Part shown: one piece after another, positions 1 to 7,755 of the stretch
Layout of the letters: every line of letters starts with the position of its first letter
Numbering within the stretch: the first letter of the stretch is position 1
Assembly: GCF_029392895.1 (NCBI RefSeq)
Contig: NZ_CP114200.1
Location: forward strand, 7,260,501 to 7,324,500
Direction: 5' to 3'
Length of the DNA stretch: 64,000 nt
Source of the DNA: Streptomyces sp. 71268
GTDB taxonomy: Bacteria; Actinomycetota; Actinomycetes; Streptomycetales; Streptomycetaceae
Position numbers and translations under genes: made by a program
Notes under the pieces: generated by a model
The model's input: the letters and a program-made list of their open reading frames with translations, nothing else
Databases searched by the model: none
What the model was told of the DNA's origin: nothing

Positions 1-2701
1 CGCGGCGCATCCGGGGCTGGGTGCTGCTGGGGTCCGACACCTCGCAGATGAGCACCCCGGCCCGGATCAGCCTGAGTTCGACGGGGCCGCCCGCGTACCG
101 GATGGCATTGGTGACCAGTTCGCTGACCACCAACTCGGTGGTGAAGGTCAGCTCGTGCAGGCCCCACTCCGCGAGTTGGCCCGCGACCAGTTCACGGGTG
201 CCGGCGACCAGCGCCGGGTCGGCCGCCAGCGTCCAGGCGGCCCGATCGCGCTCCGGGAGCATCCGGGTGCGGGCCAGCAGCAGCGTGACGTCGTCCGGCA
301 GCCGGCTGGGCGGCAGGTCGGTCACGACCTCGCGGGGCAGGCCCGCCAGCGGGCGGCGCAGCACGTCGGCCCGCAGCAGTCGGGCGCGCAGTTCGGCCAT
401 GCCCTCGTCCACGTCGCCGGCGCCCCGCTCCACCAGGCCGTCGGTGTACAGCGCGAGGACGCTGCCCGGCGGCAGGTCGAGTTCGGTGATGTCGAAGGGC
501 AGGCTGCTCACGCCCAGCGGCGGCCCGGGGTCCAGTTCGATGAAGCGGACCGAGCCGTCCGGGGAGATCAGCGCGGGCGGCGGGTGCCCGGCGCTGGCCA
601 TGACGCAGTGTCCGGTCACCGGGTCGTACGTGACGTACAGGCAGGACGCCCCGACCGAGTCGGTCAGCGAGTTGGGCGCCCCGTCCTCGATGCCGGGCCG
701 GTCGCTGTCGGCCTCCACCGTCAGTTGCAGCACCAGGTCGTCGAGGTGGGTCAGCAACTCCTCCGGGTCCACGTCCAGGTCGGCCAGCGTGCGCACGGCC
801 GTACGCAGCCGGCCCATGGTGGCCGTGGCCTGGAGGCCGTGTCCGACGACATCGCCGACCACCAGCGCGACCCGGGCCGACGAGAGCGGGATGACGTCGA
901 ACCAGTCGCCGCCGACGCCGCGCGCCGCGTCCGTCGGCAGGTACACGCTGGCCGTCTCGGCCGCCACCACGTCCGTGAGCGCGGGCGGCAGCAGGCTGCG
1001 CTGGAGCTTGACCGCGGCCCGCCGCTCGCGGGTGTAGCGCCGGGCGTTGTCCACGGCGAGCCCGGCGCGGGCGGCCACCTCCTCAAGCAGCGTCAGGTCC
1101 TCGGCGTCGAAGGGCTCCAAAGCCTCGGTGCGCCAGACCGTCACGCGCCCCAGCAGGATGCCGCGCGCGTGCAGCGGTGCCGTCATCACCGAGTGCGCCC
1201 CGGGCACCGACCGGGCCCAGGCCAGCACCTCGTCCCCTGCGCCGGGCGCCCCGACGTGGCCGTCGCCCGAGCCGTCGGCGCCCTGCTGGCCGGTCATCTC
1301 CCGGTCGACCCAGCGCTCGCCCCTGGCGCCCGCGCCGACGTCGGCCAGCGCGCCGGCCGTGGCACCCCCGCCGGCCGTGCCCGTCCCCTCGCCGGCCGCC
1401 TGCTGATCGGCTTCCCGCTGGTCGGCCGCCTGCTGGTCGGCCTCGCGTCGGTCGGCCGCCCGCTTGCCAGCCGCCTCCGCCGCGGCGGACCCCGCGTCGG
1501 CGGCCTGGGTGCCGCCCGCGGCGCCGTTCGCCGAGTGGGTGGGGGTCTGTACGCCGTCGGCGGTCGCCGTGCGCCGCAGGTCGGCGACGAGGCCGTCGCG
1601 GTCCGGGCGCTCGGCACGCTGTCCGCCGCCGCGCGAGACGGCCTCGGCCTGGCTGCCGTCCACGGCCTCGGCCGCCGCCGCGATGTCCGTCGCCCGTTGG
1701 GTGTCGATGCTGCCGAGCGTCATCGGCCCGGTGGGCAGCGGGCTGCCGTCCGTGCCGGCCACGGCCATCCGGCGCAGCGCGAACAGGTGCTCCCCGTCGT
1801 GCGCGGGCTCCTCGCCGATCAGCACGGGGTCCGCCAGGTCGACGGCGGCGAGGTCCGCCAGGCCGGGGACGAGGACGGTCGTCAGGTCCTCGCACGTACG
1901 GATGATGGAGAGCGACTCGCCGAGCACCGCCGCCGCGTGGTGCAGCAGGTCGAGCCGCTGCCGGGCGCGGACGTGGTCGGTGATGTCGGTGAAGAACGCC
2001 GCCACCCCCACCAGGCCGCCGTCGTGCGGATCGCGCAGCCGGAACGCCGAGATGGTCATGTGCCGCCCGCCCCGCGGGTCCTCCCGGGTGCGGATCAGCA
2101 CCTCGACGCCGAGCCGCAGGTCACCGGTGCGCAGCACCTCCGCGAGGTGTCGCTCCAGGACCGCCGCGTCCTCGGGGAACAGGAAGTCGCCGAGCCGGTG
2201 GCCGGCCAGGTCGCCCGGGACGCCGGTGTACCAGAGCAGGTGCGCGTTGGTGCGCACCAGCCGCAGGTCCACGTCGAAGAGCACGACGCCCATCCGGTCC
2301 TGGAGGAACAGCTCGTGCGAGAAGGCGATGTCCTGCCGCCACCGCTCGTAGGCGGGGCGCGCCGCGGCGAGCACCAGGTAGCGGGTCGCGTCGACCCGGC
2401 CCGCCGCGCCGCTCAGCGGCAGCACCCGGAAGACGACCGGCACCTCGTGGCCGGCGACGTGCCGGAGCACCACCCGCCCCTCCCACGCGTCGGGCGTGCG
2501 GGTCCGCAGCGCCCGCCGCCACTGGTCCCGGTCGGCCAGCAGTGAGGTGACCGGCCGCCCGCACGCCTCGTCACCGGCCAGCCCGAGCAGCGTGGCTGCC
2601 TCGTCGGTCCAGCCCAGAATGGTGCCGTGGGCGTCCAGTACGGCCCCGGCGGGGTCGCTGAGGGCGGACACGGGGTCCTTGGTCTTGTCCGCGCGTCGCA
2701 T
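1..2701 (-). CDS. PAS/GAF/SpoIIE serine phosphatase with C-terminal ATPase domain (3' end outside window)
   Basis: Partial gene; the frame is open from the ATG at 2701 to the window edge, at least 900 codons. Domains in order: PAS at about 1-120, a second PAS at 125-235, GAF at 248-547, PP2C/SpoIIE phosphatase at 553-803 (includes VVGDVVGHG), then a RsbW-like HATPase domain from about 813 (ELVTNAIRY and ICEVSD visible). Proteins of this layout dephosphorylate anti-anti-sigma factors and bind partner-switch proteins, linking signals to sigma-factor choice; that role is family knowledge. The GAF domain is split by a 100-residue low-complexity insert (about 350-457) rich in Ala, Asp, Gln and Arg with ADQQAADQREADQQAA repeats. 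The missing C-terminus is probably only the last 40-60 residues. Divergent from the radical SAM gene. Confidence 0.93.
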   Translation of the reverse strand, partial: MRRADKTKDPVSALSDPAGAVLDAHGTILGWTDEAATLLGLAGDEACGRPVTSLLADRDQWRRALRTRTPDAWEGRVVLRHVAGHEVPVVFRVLPLSGAAGRVDATRYLVLAAARPAYERWRQDIAFSHELFLQDRMGVVLFDVDLRLVRTNAHLLWYTGVPGDLAGHRLGDFLFPEDAAVLERHLAEVLRTGDLRLGVEVLIRTREDPRGGRHMTISAFRLRDPHDGGLVGVAAFFTDITDHVRARQRLDLLHHAAAVLGESLSIIRTCEDLTTVLVPGLADLAAVDLADPVLIGEEPAHDGEHLFALRRMAVAGTDGSPLPTGPMTLGSIDTQRATDIAAAAEAVDGSQAEAVSRGGGQRAERPDRDGLVADLRRTATADGVQTPTHSANGAAGGTQAADAGSAAAEAAGKRAADRREADQQAADQREADQQAAGEGTGTAGGGATAGALADVGAGARGERWVDREMTGQQGADGSGDGHVGAPGAGDEVLAWARSVPGAHSVMTAPLHARGILLGRVTVWRTEALEPFDAEDLTLLEEVAARAGLAVDNARRYTRERRAAVKLQRSLLPPALTDVVAAETASVYLPTDAARGVGGDWFDVIPLSSARVALVVGDVVGHGLQATATMGRLRTAVRTLADLDVDPEELLTHLDDLVLQLTVEADSDRPGIEDGAPNSLTDSVGASCLYVTYDPVTGHCVMASAGHPPPALISPDGSVRFIELDPGPPLGVSSLPFDITELDLPPGSVLALYTDGLVERGAGDVDEGMAELRARLLRADVLRRPLAGLPREVVTDLPPSRLPDDVTLLLARTRMLPERDRAAWTLAADPALVAGTRELVAGQLAEWGLHELTFTTELVVSELVTNAIRYAGGPVELRLIRAGVLICEVSDPSSTQPRMRR

Positions 2702-3114
2702 ACGCGTGCACCTCGCTCGGCGTCCTGGCCGGCGCCCGCCACGACGGCTCACCGGTGCCGGGCGGGCACCGTAGGACACCGAGTGGCCCAGGCCGCGACG
2801 GACGTCAGGTCATCGGTCGACGGACGGCCACTGTACGCCTGGCGCCCCCTGCTGCGCCGGCGCACACGTCACCCCGCGCGGCGAGCCGCACCGCTCCGCG
2901 CCCGCTCCACGCTAGGCGGCCCGGCCCGGGACGGCACCCGGGGGCCCACCACCCGGGTGTCCCGCCCGGAGCGTGGGCCGCCAGGCCCGTGGTGGCACCG
3001 CCCCGGCGCGTACCCCGCGCCGCCGGGCCGGCGGCGGCTCTGGTGCAATGAAGTGCCAGTGGCCGGCAGCCGCCGAACCGGTGGCCGCCCAGGACGCCAG
3101 GGATGGAGCAGCAC
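2702..3114. other. Divergent intergenic region with inverted repeat
   Basis: About 410 bases separate the divergent SpoIIE and radical SAM genes. An 8-bp inverted repeat (CACCCGGG 2935-2942, CCCGGGTG 2952-2959, 9-base spacer) is the clearest structure. Longer open frames here continue into antisense frames of the neighbouring genes and have no recognisable product. Promoters for both genes must lie here, but no convincing -35/-10 pair stands out. Confidence 0.5.
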
Positions 3115-4479
3115 ATGGAGAGCCGAACCCGGACCGCGCTGGTCGAAGACCTGATGGAACGCTTCCCGCAGGTGCCGAGGGAAGCGGTGCTCAAGGAGGA
3201 CCTGCTGCGCGGCGGCATGGCCTTCGACGAGTCCGCGCTGAGCGGCACTGCCGACGGCGCGTCCGGCGACGTCAAGCCCAAGTCGTACTTCATCTTCTCC
3301 TTCGACCACCGCACGCTGCCCGAACTCGGCGCCGCCGCGCTCAACCGGCCGCCCGAGGAGATCGTGCTCACCGGCGGCCCCTACGACCTGCGGCGCACCG
3401 TGGTCTCGGTGCGGGTCAACCCCGCGTCGCCGTACGTGGTGCGGGCCGGCGCCGACGGCGCGCTCGGGCTGTACCTGGACGGGGCTCGCATAGCCGACGT
3501 CGGGCTGCCGCCGATGCCGGACTACTACCGGCACACGCTCGCCAACGGCAAGTCCGTGATGGAGGTCGCGCCGACCATCCAGTGGGGCTACCTGGTGTAC
3601 CTGACGGTCTTCCGGGTGTGCCAGTACTTCGGCGCCAAGGAGGAGTGCCAGTACTGCGACATCAACCACAACTGGCGCCAGCACAAGGCGGCGGGCCGCC
3701 CGTACACCGGCGTCAAGCCCGTCGAGGAGGTGCTCGAGGCGCTGGAGATCATCGACCGGTACGACACGGCCCGCGCCTCGCAGGCGTACACGCTCACCGG
3801 CGGCTCCATCACCTCGCACGTCGGCGGCCGGGACGAGGCCGACTTCTACGGCCACTACGCGAAGGCCATCGAGGAGCGGTTCCCCGGGCGGTGGATCGGC
3901 AAGGTCGTGGCCCAGGCGCTGCCGCGCGAGGACGTGCGGCGCTTCCACGACTACGGCATTCGCATCTACCACCCCAACTTCGAGGTCTGGGACCGGCGGT
4001 TGTTCGAGCTGTACTGCCCCGGCAAGGAGCGCTACGTCGGCCGCGACGAGTGGCACCGGCGCATCCTGGACTCCACCGAGATCTTCGGCGCACGCAACGT
4101 GATCCCCAACTTCGTGGCGGGCGTGGAGATGGCCGAGGCCTTCGGCTTCACCACGGTGCGCGAGGCCATCGACTCCACCACCGAGGGCCTGCGCTTCTTC
4201 ATGTCCCACGGCGTCGTGCCCCGCTTCACCACCTGGTGCCCCGAGCCCACCACACCGCTCGGCAAAGCCAACCCGAACGGCGCGCCGCTGGAGTACCACA
4301 TCCGCCTCCTGGAGACCTACCGCGCCACCCTGGAGGAGTACGGGCTGACCTCGCCGCCCGGCTACGGCCCGCCCGGCCCCGGTCGCGCCGTGTTCTCGGT
4401 CAGCTCCTTCATGGACAGCCTCCCGCAGGCGCCCGACGACGCCGACGCGCCGGAGCCGGCCGGCAGCACCCCGGTCTGA
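3115..4479 (+). CDS. Radical SAM protein with a CX8CX2C cluster motif
   Basis: A 454-residue protein with one cysteine triad, C169, C178 and C181 (VCQYFGAKEECQYCD), spaced CX8CX2C instead of the usual CX3CX2C. A GGS-type motif (LTGGSITS) about 55 residues later fits the SAM-binding GGE position, and the rest is compatible with a TIM-barrel core. The triad should ligate a 4Fe-4S cluster that cleaves S-adenosylmethionine; the substrate is unknown. No SPASM or B12 domain and no precursor peptide is seen nearby. An in-frame ATG at 3103 lacks a spaced ribosome site, whereas the ATG at 3115 has GGAG six bases upstream, so 3115 is preferred. A strong hairpin follows, so it is probably monocistronic. 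Confidence 0.85.
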   Translation: MESRTRTALVEDLMERFPQVPREAVLKEDLLRGGMAFDESALSGTADGASGDVKPKSYFIFSFDHRTLPELGAAALNRPPEEIVLTGGPYDLRRTVVSVRVNPASPYVVRAGADGALGLYLDGARIADVGLPPMPDYYRHTLANGKSVMEVAPTIQWGYLVYLTVFRVCQYFGAKEECQYCDINHNWRQHKAAGRPYTGVKPVEEVLEALEIIDRYDTARASQAYTLTGGSITSHVGGRDEADFYGHYAKAIEERFPGRWIGKVVAQALPREDVRRFHDYGIRIYHPNFEVWDRRLFELYCPGKERYVGRDEWHRRILDSTEIFGARNVIPNFVAGVEMAEAFGFTTVREAIDSTTEGLRFFMSHGVVPRFTTWCPEPTTPLGKANPNGAPLEYHIRLLETYRATLEEYGLTSPPGYGPPGPGRAVFSVSSFMDSLPQAPDDADAPEPAGSTPV

Positions 4480-4493
4480 CCCGAGCACCACCG

Positions 4494-4525
4494 GGGGGTG
4501 GACGCGCCGCGCCGCGTCCACCCCC
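4494..4525 (+). terminator. Hairpin terminator after radical SAM gene
   Basis: Perfect 13-bp stem GGGGGTGGACGCG / CGCGTCCACCCCC with a 6-base loop, 15 bases after the stop codon. There is no T-tract, as is common for Streptomyces terminators. Confidence 0.75.
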
Positions 4526-4609
4526 GGACGGGGTGTCAACCCCGACGAAGGTGGGGGGCGCGGCCTGCCGTTCGACCCGGGTTTCCCAGCACGGCCACTT
4601 TTACGTTCA

Positions 4610-5638
4610 GTGGCCATGGAACGAACATCTCCCACACACTCCGGGGCCGTGCGGCGCCCCCTGCTCGCGGTCGGCCTGCTCGCGGCGGTCGGCGGCGTGG
4701 TCGGCTGGCTGGCGCCGGGCGGCGTCGGCGAGCCGGACCCGGTCCAGGTCACCGAAGGGCCGTCGGCGAAGGCGTACCGCTCGCTCGGCGACGCGCTGGA
4801 CGGCGCCCCGTCGTGGTTCGCCACCCTGAGCGAACTGGCCAGCGAGGGCACGCTGGTCCTCCTCGGCGCGCTGTTGGCCTGGGCGTGCTGGCGCGCCGTG
4901 CGCCGCGGCGACGCGCGCCAGGTGGCGGGCGCGCTGCTGGTCGGCGTCGGCACCGTGGCGGCCTACGCGGCGAGCGAGGCGCTCAAGCTCGCCGTCGACG
5001 AGGAGCGGCCGTGCCGGGCGCTGCGCGGCGCCGCTGTGCTGGGCGAGTGCCCGGAACCGGGGGACTGGTCCTTCCCCAGCAACCACGCCACGCTGGCCGC
5101 CGGCATCGCGGTGGGGCTCGCCGTGCTGCGACCCCGGCTGGCCGCCGTGACCCTGCCGCTGGCCGTGGTGGCGGCGCTGCTGCGCGTCGTGCTCGGCGTG
5201 CACTACCCGCACGACGTGCTGGCCGGCGCGGTGCTCGGCGGCGGCGTCACGGCCGCCGTGCTCATCGCGCTGGGACCGCTCGCCGCGCGCGTCCTCACGC
5301 CGCTGGTCGCCCGGGTCTCACCCGTGCCCGGGGCCCGCGGGGCGCTCGGCCGGGGCGACCACGCCCGCCTCGTGGGCGACGACCGCCGCCGCGGCCCGGT
5401 TCTCCACGCCGAGCCCGGCCAGAATGGCGCTGACGTGCGCCTTGACCGTGCCCTCCACCACGTGCAGCCGCCGGGCGATCTGCCCGTTGGACAGCCCGGC
5501 GCCCAGGAAGGTGAGCACCTCCCGCTCGCGGGCGGTGAGCGCCTCGACCCGCGCCCGAGCGGCCGACCGCCGGCTCGCCGCGTCTCCGGCGCCGCTGGCC
5601 GCGAGGTGCGCGACCACCCGGGCGGCGACCTTCGGTGA
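4610..5638 (+). CDS. PAP2-family membrane phosphatase with antisense C-terminal extension
   Basis: The first 236 or so residues are a normal PAP2 (phosphatidic acid phosphatase / undecaprenyl pyrophosphate phosphatase) membrane protein with about six hydrophobic segments. All three motifs are present: KLAVDEERP (KX6RP), FPSNH (PSGH-like) and RVVLGVHYPHD (RX5HXXXD). It should dephosphorylate a lipid phosphate at the outer face of the membrane. The start is GTG 4610 or ATG 4616, with a weak ribosome site. After about residue 236 the frame does not stop but runs 321 bases antisense through the 3' part of the response regulator gene, giving a Gly/Pro/Arg/His-rich tail without recognisable fold. 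The tail looks like a lost stop codon rather than a selected domain. No other frame offers a near stop at that point. Confidence 0.8.
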   Translation: MAMERTSPTHSGAVRRPLLAVGLLAAVGGVVGWLAPGGVGEPDPVQVTEGPSAKAYRSLGDALDGAPSWFATLSELASEGTLVLLGALLAWACWRAVRRGDARQVAGALLVGVGTVAAYAASEALKLAVDEERPCRALRGAAVLGECPEPGDWSFPSNHATLAAGIAVGLAVLRPRLAAVTLPLAVVAALLRVVLGVHYPHDVLAGAVLGGGVTAAVLIALGPLAARVLTPLVARVSPVPGARGALGRGDHARLVGDDRRRGPVLHAEPGQNGADVRLDRALHHVQPPGDLPVGQPGAQEGEHLPLAGGERLDPRPSGRPPARRVSGAAGREVRDHPGGDLR

Positions 5639-6013
5639 CAGGTAGGCGGCGCCGTCGGCCACCGCGCGAACCCCCGCGATCAACTCCTCGGGCTCGCCGG
5701 ACTTGATCAGGAAGCCGACGGCGCCGCCGCCCAGCGCCCGCAGGATGTAGTCGTCCTCACCGAAGGTGGTCAGCATGAGCACGCCGGTCCCCGGCGCGGT
5801 CCTGCCGATCTCGGCCGCCGCCTCGATGCCGCCCGTGCCGGGCATCCGGATGTCGAGCACGGCCACGTCGGGGCGGTGCCGCAGCACGAGGTCCACGGCG
5901 GCCCGCCCGTCCCCGGCCTCGGCCACCACCTCGATGTCGGGCGCTGTGGTCAGCACGGCTCGCACGCCGGCGCGGATCATCGCCTCGTCGTCGGCGATCA
6001 GTACGCGGATCAC
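5318..6013 (-). CDS. NarL/LuxR-family response regulator
   Basis: 231 residues: receiver domain at 1-120 with phospho-accepting Asp in VAVLDIRMPG, acidic pocket ADDE and conserved Lys in FLIKS; LuxR-type helix-turn-helix at about 160-215 (LTAREREVLTFLGAGLSNGQIA). GTG start eight bases after the histidine kinase stop, with AGGAA upstream, so kinase and regulator form one operon with the kinase first. Phosphorylation should allow dimerisation and DNA binding; targets are unknown. The last 321 bases are overlapped on the other strand by the PAP2 frame. Confidence 0.95.
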   Translation of the reverse strand: MIRVLIADDEAMIRAGVRAVLTTAPDIEVVAEAGDGRAAVDLVLRHRPDVAVLDIRMPGTGGIEAAAEIGRTAPGTGVLMLTTFGEDDYILRALGGGAVGFLIKSGEPEELIAGVRAVADGAAYLSPKVAARVVAHLAASGAGDAASRRSAARARVEALTAREREVLTFLGAGLSNGQIARRLHVVEGTVKAHVSAILAGLGVENRAAAAVVAHEAGVVAPAERPAGPGHG

Positions 6014-6020
6014 GGGTTCC

Positions 6021-7616
6021 TCAACTCGTCAGTACGTCGAGCGACACCAGGCGGTCGCCCCTGAAGCACAGCCGGTACGCGTCGCCCGACCGGTCGTCGA
6101 ACGGGTCGGCCGTCACCGCGTAGAACTCGCACGTGCTGGGGCCGCCCTTCGGCGGCGCGGCGGAGGGCCGGTGCACCGTCTGCTGGTCCGGCAGCACCCG
6201 CTCGACCTGGCGACGATCCTGCCCCACCCGCAGCCGGGCGTAGTCGGCCGGGTCCAGGACGGCGCGCGAGGTGGTCACCGCGTTCCACACGATGAGCACG
6301 GCGCTCAGTACGGCGCCCGTGACCAGCGGCAGCATCAGCGCCGCCACCAGTGTGCGGCGCACCCGCCGGCGGGCCCGCTGGTGCTCGCGCGGCAGCGCGC
6401 CGGTGTCCGGGCCACCCGGCCCGCCCGGCTGACCGGCGCCGCCGGCAGGCCACTCCAGGGAGCCGGCCGCCGCCGGGTGGCGCTGCTCGGGGCGGGCGGG
6501 GGGCGTGTGCGGGATGCGGGCGGTGACCGCGAAGCCCGCCGCGTACGGGCCGCAGGCGAAGCTGCCGCCGGCCAGCCGCACCCGCTCGTCGAGACCGATG
6601 AGCCCCCGCCCACCCCCGGACACCACGAGCGGGGCGCCGGGGGCGGCCTCGACGGCGGCCGGGGCCCGCTCGCCCCGGCCCGGCGGCGGCCCGTTCTCGA
6701 CCCGTACCGCGAGCTCCTGGTCCCCGTAGCTGACCCGCACGGCCACCTCGGCGGCCGGCGCGTGCTTGGCGGCGTTGGTCAGCGCCTCCTGCACGACCCG
6801 GTACGCGGCCCGCTCCGCGACCGGCGATGGGTGCGCCGCGGCGGCGTCGCCGTCGACGCGCAGCCGCACCGCGAGGCCGGCCTGCGCCGCCTCCTCCACC
6901 AGGCGCTCAAGGGTGGCGGCGCGGGCCCGCTCCGGCGCGGCGTCCGACGCGTCGCGCAGCACGCCGACGACCTCGCCGAGCCGTTCGACGGCCGCCGCGG
7001 CGCGGGCCCTGATGTCACGGGCCGCCTCGCGGTGCCGCTCGTCCAGGTCGGGGCTGAGCTGGAGCGCGCCGGCCGACAGCGCGATCAGGGAGAGGTCGTG
7101 GCCGAGCACGTCGTGCATGTCCTGGGCGATCCGGGCGCGTTCGCGCAGCCGGGCCTGCTCCGCGACGAGCCGCTGCTCGCGTTCGAGCTGCCCGGCCCGC
7201 TGCCAGCCGGCCCGCACCAGCTCCTGGTACTGCCGCCAGAACCGCCCCGAGAACCAGGGGAGCATCGCGGCGACCACCACTACCGCCACGAAGATGCTCG
7301 ACAGCTCGAGCCACGCGGGCACCACGGTGATCGCCACCAGGCCGGCGGCCAACAGCGCGACGAGCACCAACGCCGTGGGCAGCGTCCTGCCCGGCCGCCG
7401 CCCGGCCAGGAACGCGGCGACGGCGGTGGGCAGCGCCCACCACAGGCTGACCACGCTGAGCCCCGCCGTCACCGTCGCCGAGGCCGTCAGCAGGTGCCCG
7501 GGGTCCACCCCGCGTGCCAGCGCCCGTGCCACCGCGCCCGCGTCACCTCGCGCCGCCCTCGGCGGAGTCCCGCCACGGTCGCGCCCGCCGTCGATCGTCG
7601 TGCTTTCCACGCCCAC
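6021..7616 (-). CDS. HisKA_3 sensor histidine kinase with C-terminal transmembrane and extra domain
   Basis: 531 residues from GTG 7616; an in-frame start at 7718 would add 34 residues that look non-coding. N-terminal hydrophobic segments (about 30-105), HisKA_3 dimerisation domain with phospho-acceptor His168 (DMHDVLGHD), HATPase at about 275-400 with N box VQEALTNAAKHA and GGGRGLIGLDERV. Unusually the protein goes on: a Pro/Gly/Arg linker, one more transmembrane helix (about 425-448) and a 75-residue tail with two cysteines containing YARLRVGQDRRQVERVLP, reminiscent of the BamE/SmpA-type fold. That tail would lie outside the membrane and could sense or bind something; this is inference. Partner of the response regulator directly downstream. 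Confidence 0.9.
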   Translation of the reverse strand: MGVESTTIDGGRDRGGTPPRAARGDAGAVARALARGVDPGHLLTASATVTAGLSVVSLWWALPTAVAAFLAGRRPGRTLPTALVLVALLAAGLVAITVVPAWLELSSIFVAVVVVAAMLPWFSGRFWRQYQELVRAGWQRAGQLEREQRLVAEQARLRERARIAQDMHDVLGHDLSLIALSAGALQLSPDLDERHREAARDIRARAAAAVERLGEVVGVLRDASDAAPERARAATLERLVEEAAQAGLAVRLRVDGDAAAAHPSPVAERAAYRVVQEALTNAAKHAPAAEVAVRVSYGDQELAVRVENGPPPGRGERAPAAVEAAPGAPLVVSGGGRGLIGLDERVRLAGGSFACGPYAAGFAVTARIPHTPPARPEQRHPAAAGSLEWPAGGAGQPGGPGGPDTGALPREHQRARRRVRRTLVAALMLPLVTGAVLSAVLIVWNAVTTSRAVLDPADYARLRVGQDRRQVERVLPDQQTVHRPSAAPPKGGPSTCEFYAVTADPFDDRSGDAYRLCFRGDRLVSLDVLTS

Positions 7617-7674
7617 GACCCTACGAAGGCCAGGCCACGGCCCGACACTGCCGAAAGTCCAATCCCGCCCCGGC

Positions 7675-7727
7675 CACCCGTGGGCCAGGGCACCCGTGGG
7701 CCCGTAGGCCCCAGCCACCCGTGGGCC
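7675..7727. repeat. Three direct copies of CACCCGTGGGCC
   Basis: Identical 12-mers at 7675-7686, 7691-7702 and 7716-7727, in the short gap upstream of the two-component operon. Each has the near-palindromic core CCCGTGGG. They may be regulator sites for the kinase operon or part of the terminator of the gene upstream. Confidence 0.6.
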
Positions 7728-7755
7728 CGGGCCGCGCCGCGCCGGGCCGGGGTTC

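Noticed and set aside
155..2545. 796-codon open frame on the + strand opposite the SpoIIE gene
   Set aside because: Composition is Arg/Gly/Gln/His-rich antisense sequence; the minus strand encodes clear PAS, GAF and SpoIIE domains over the same bases.
2869..4953. 694-codon minus-strand frame across the radical SAM and PAP2 genes
   Set aside because: It opposes two recognisable + strand proteins and has no domain pattern; a GC-bias artefact.
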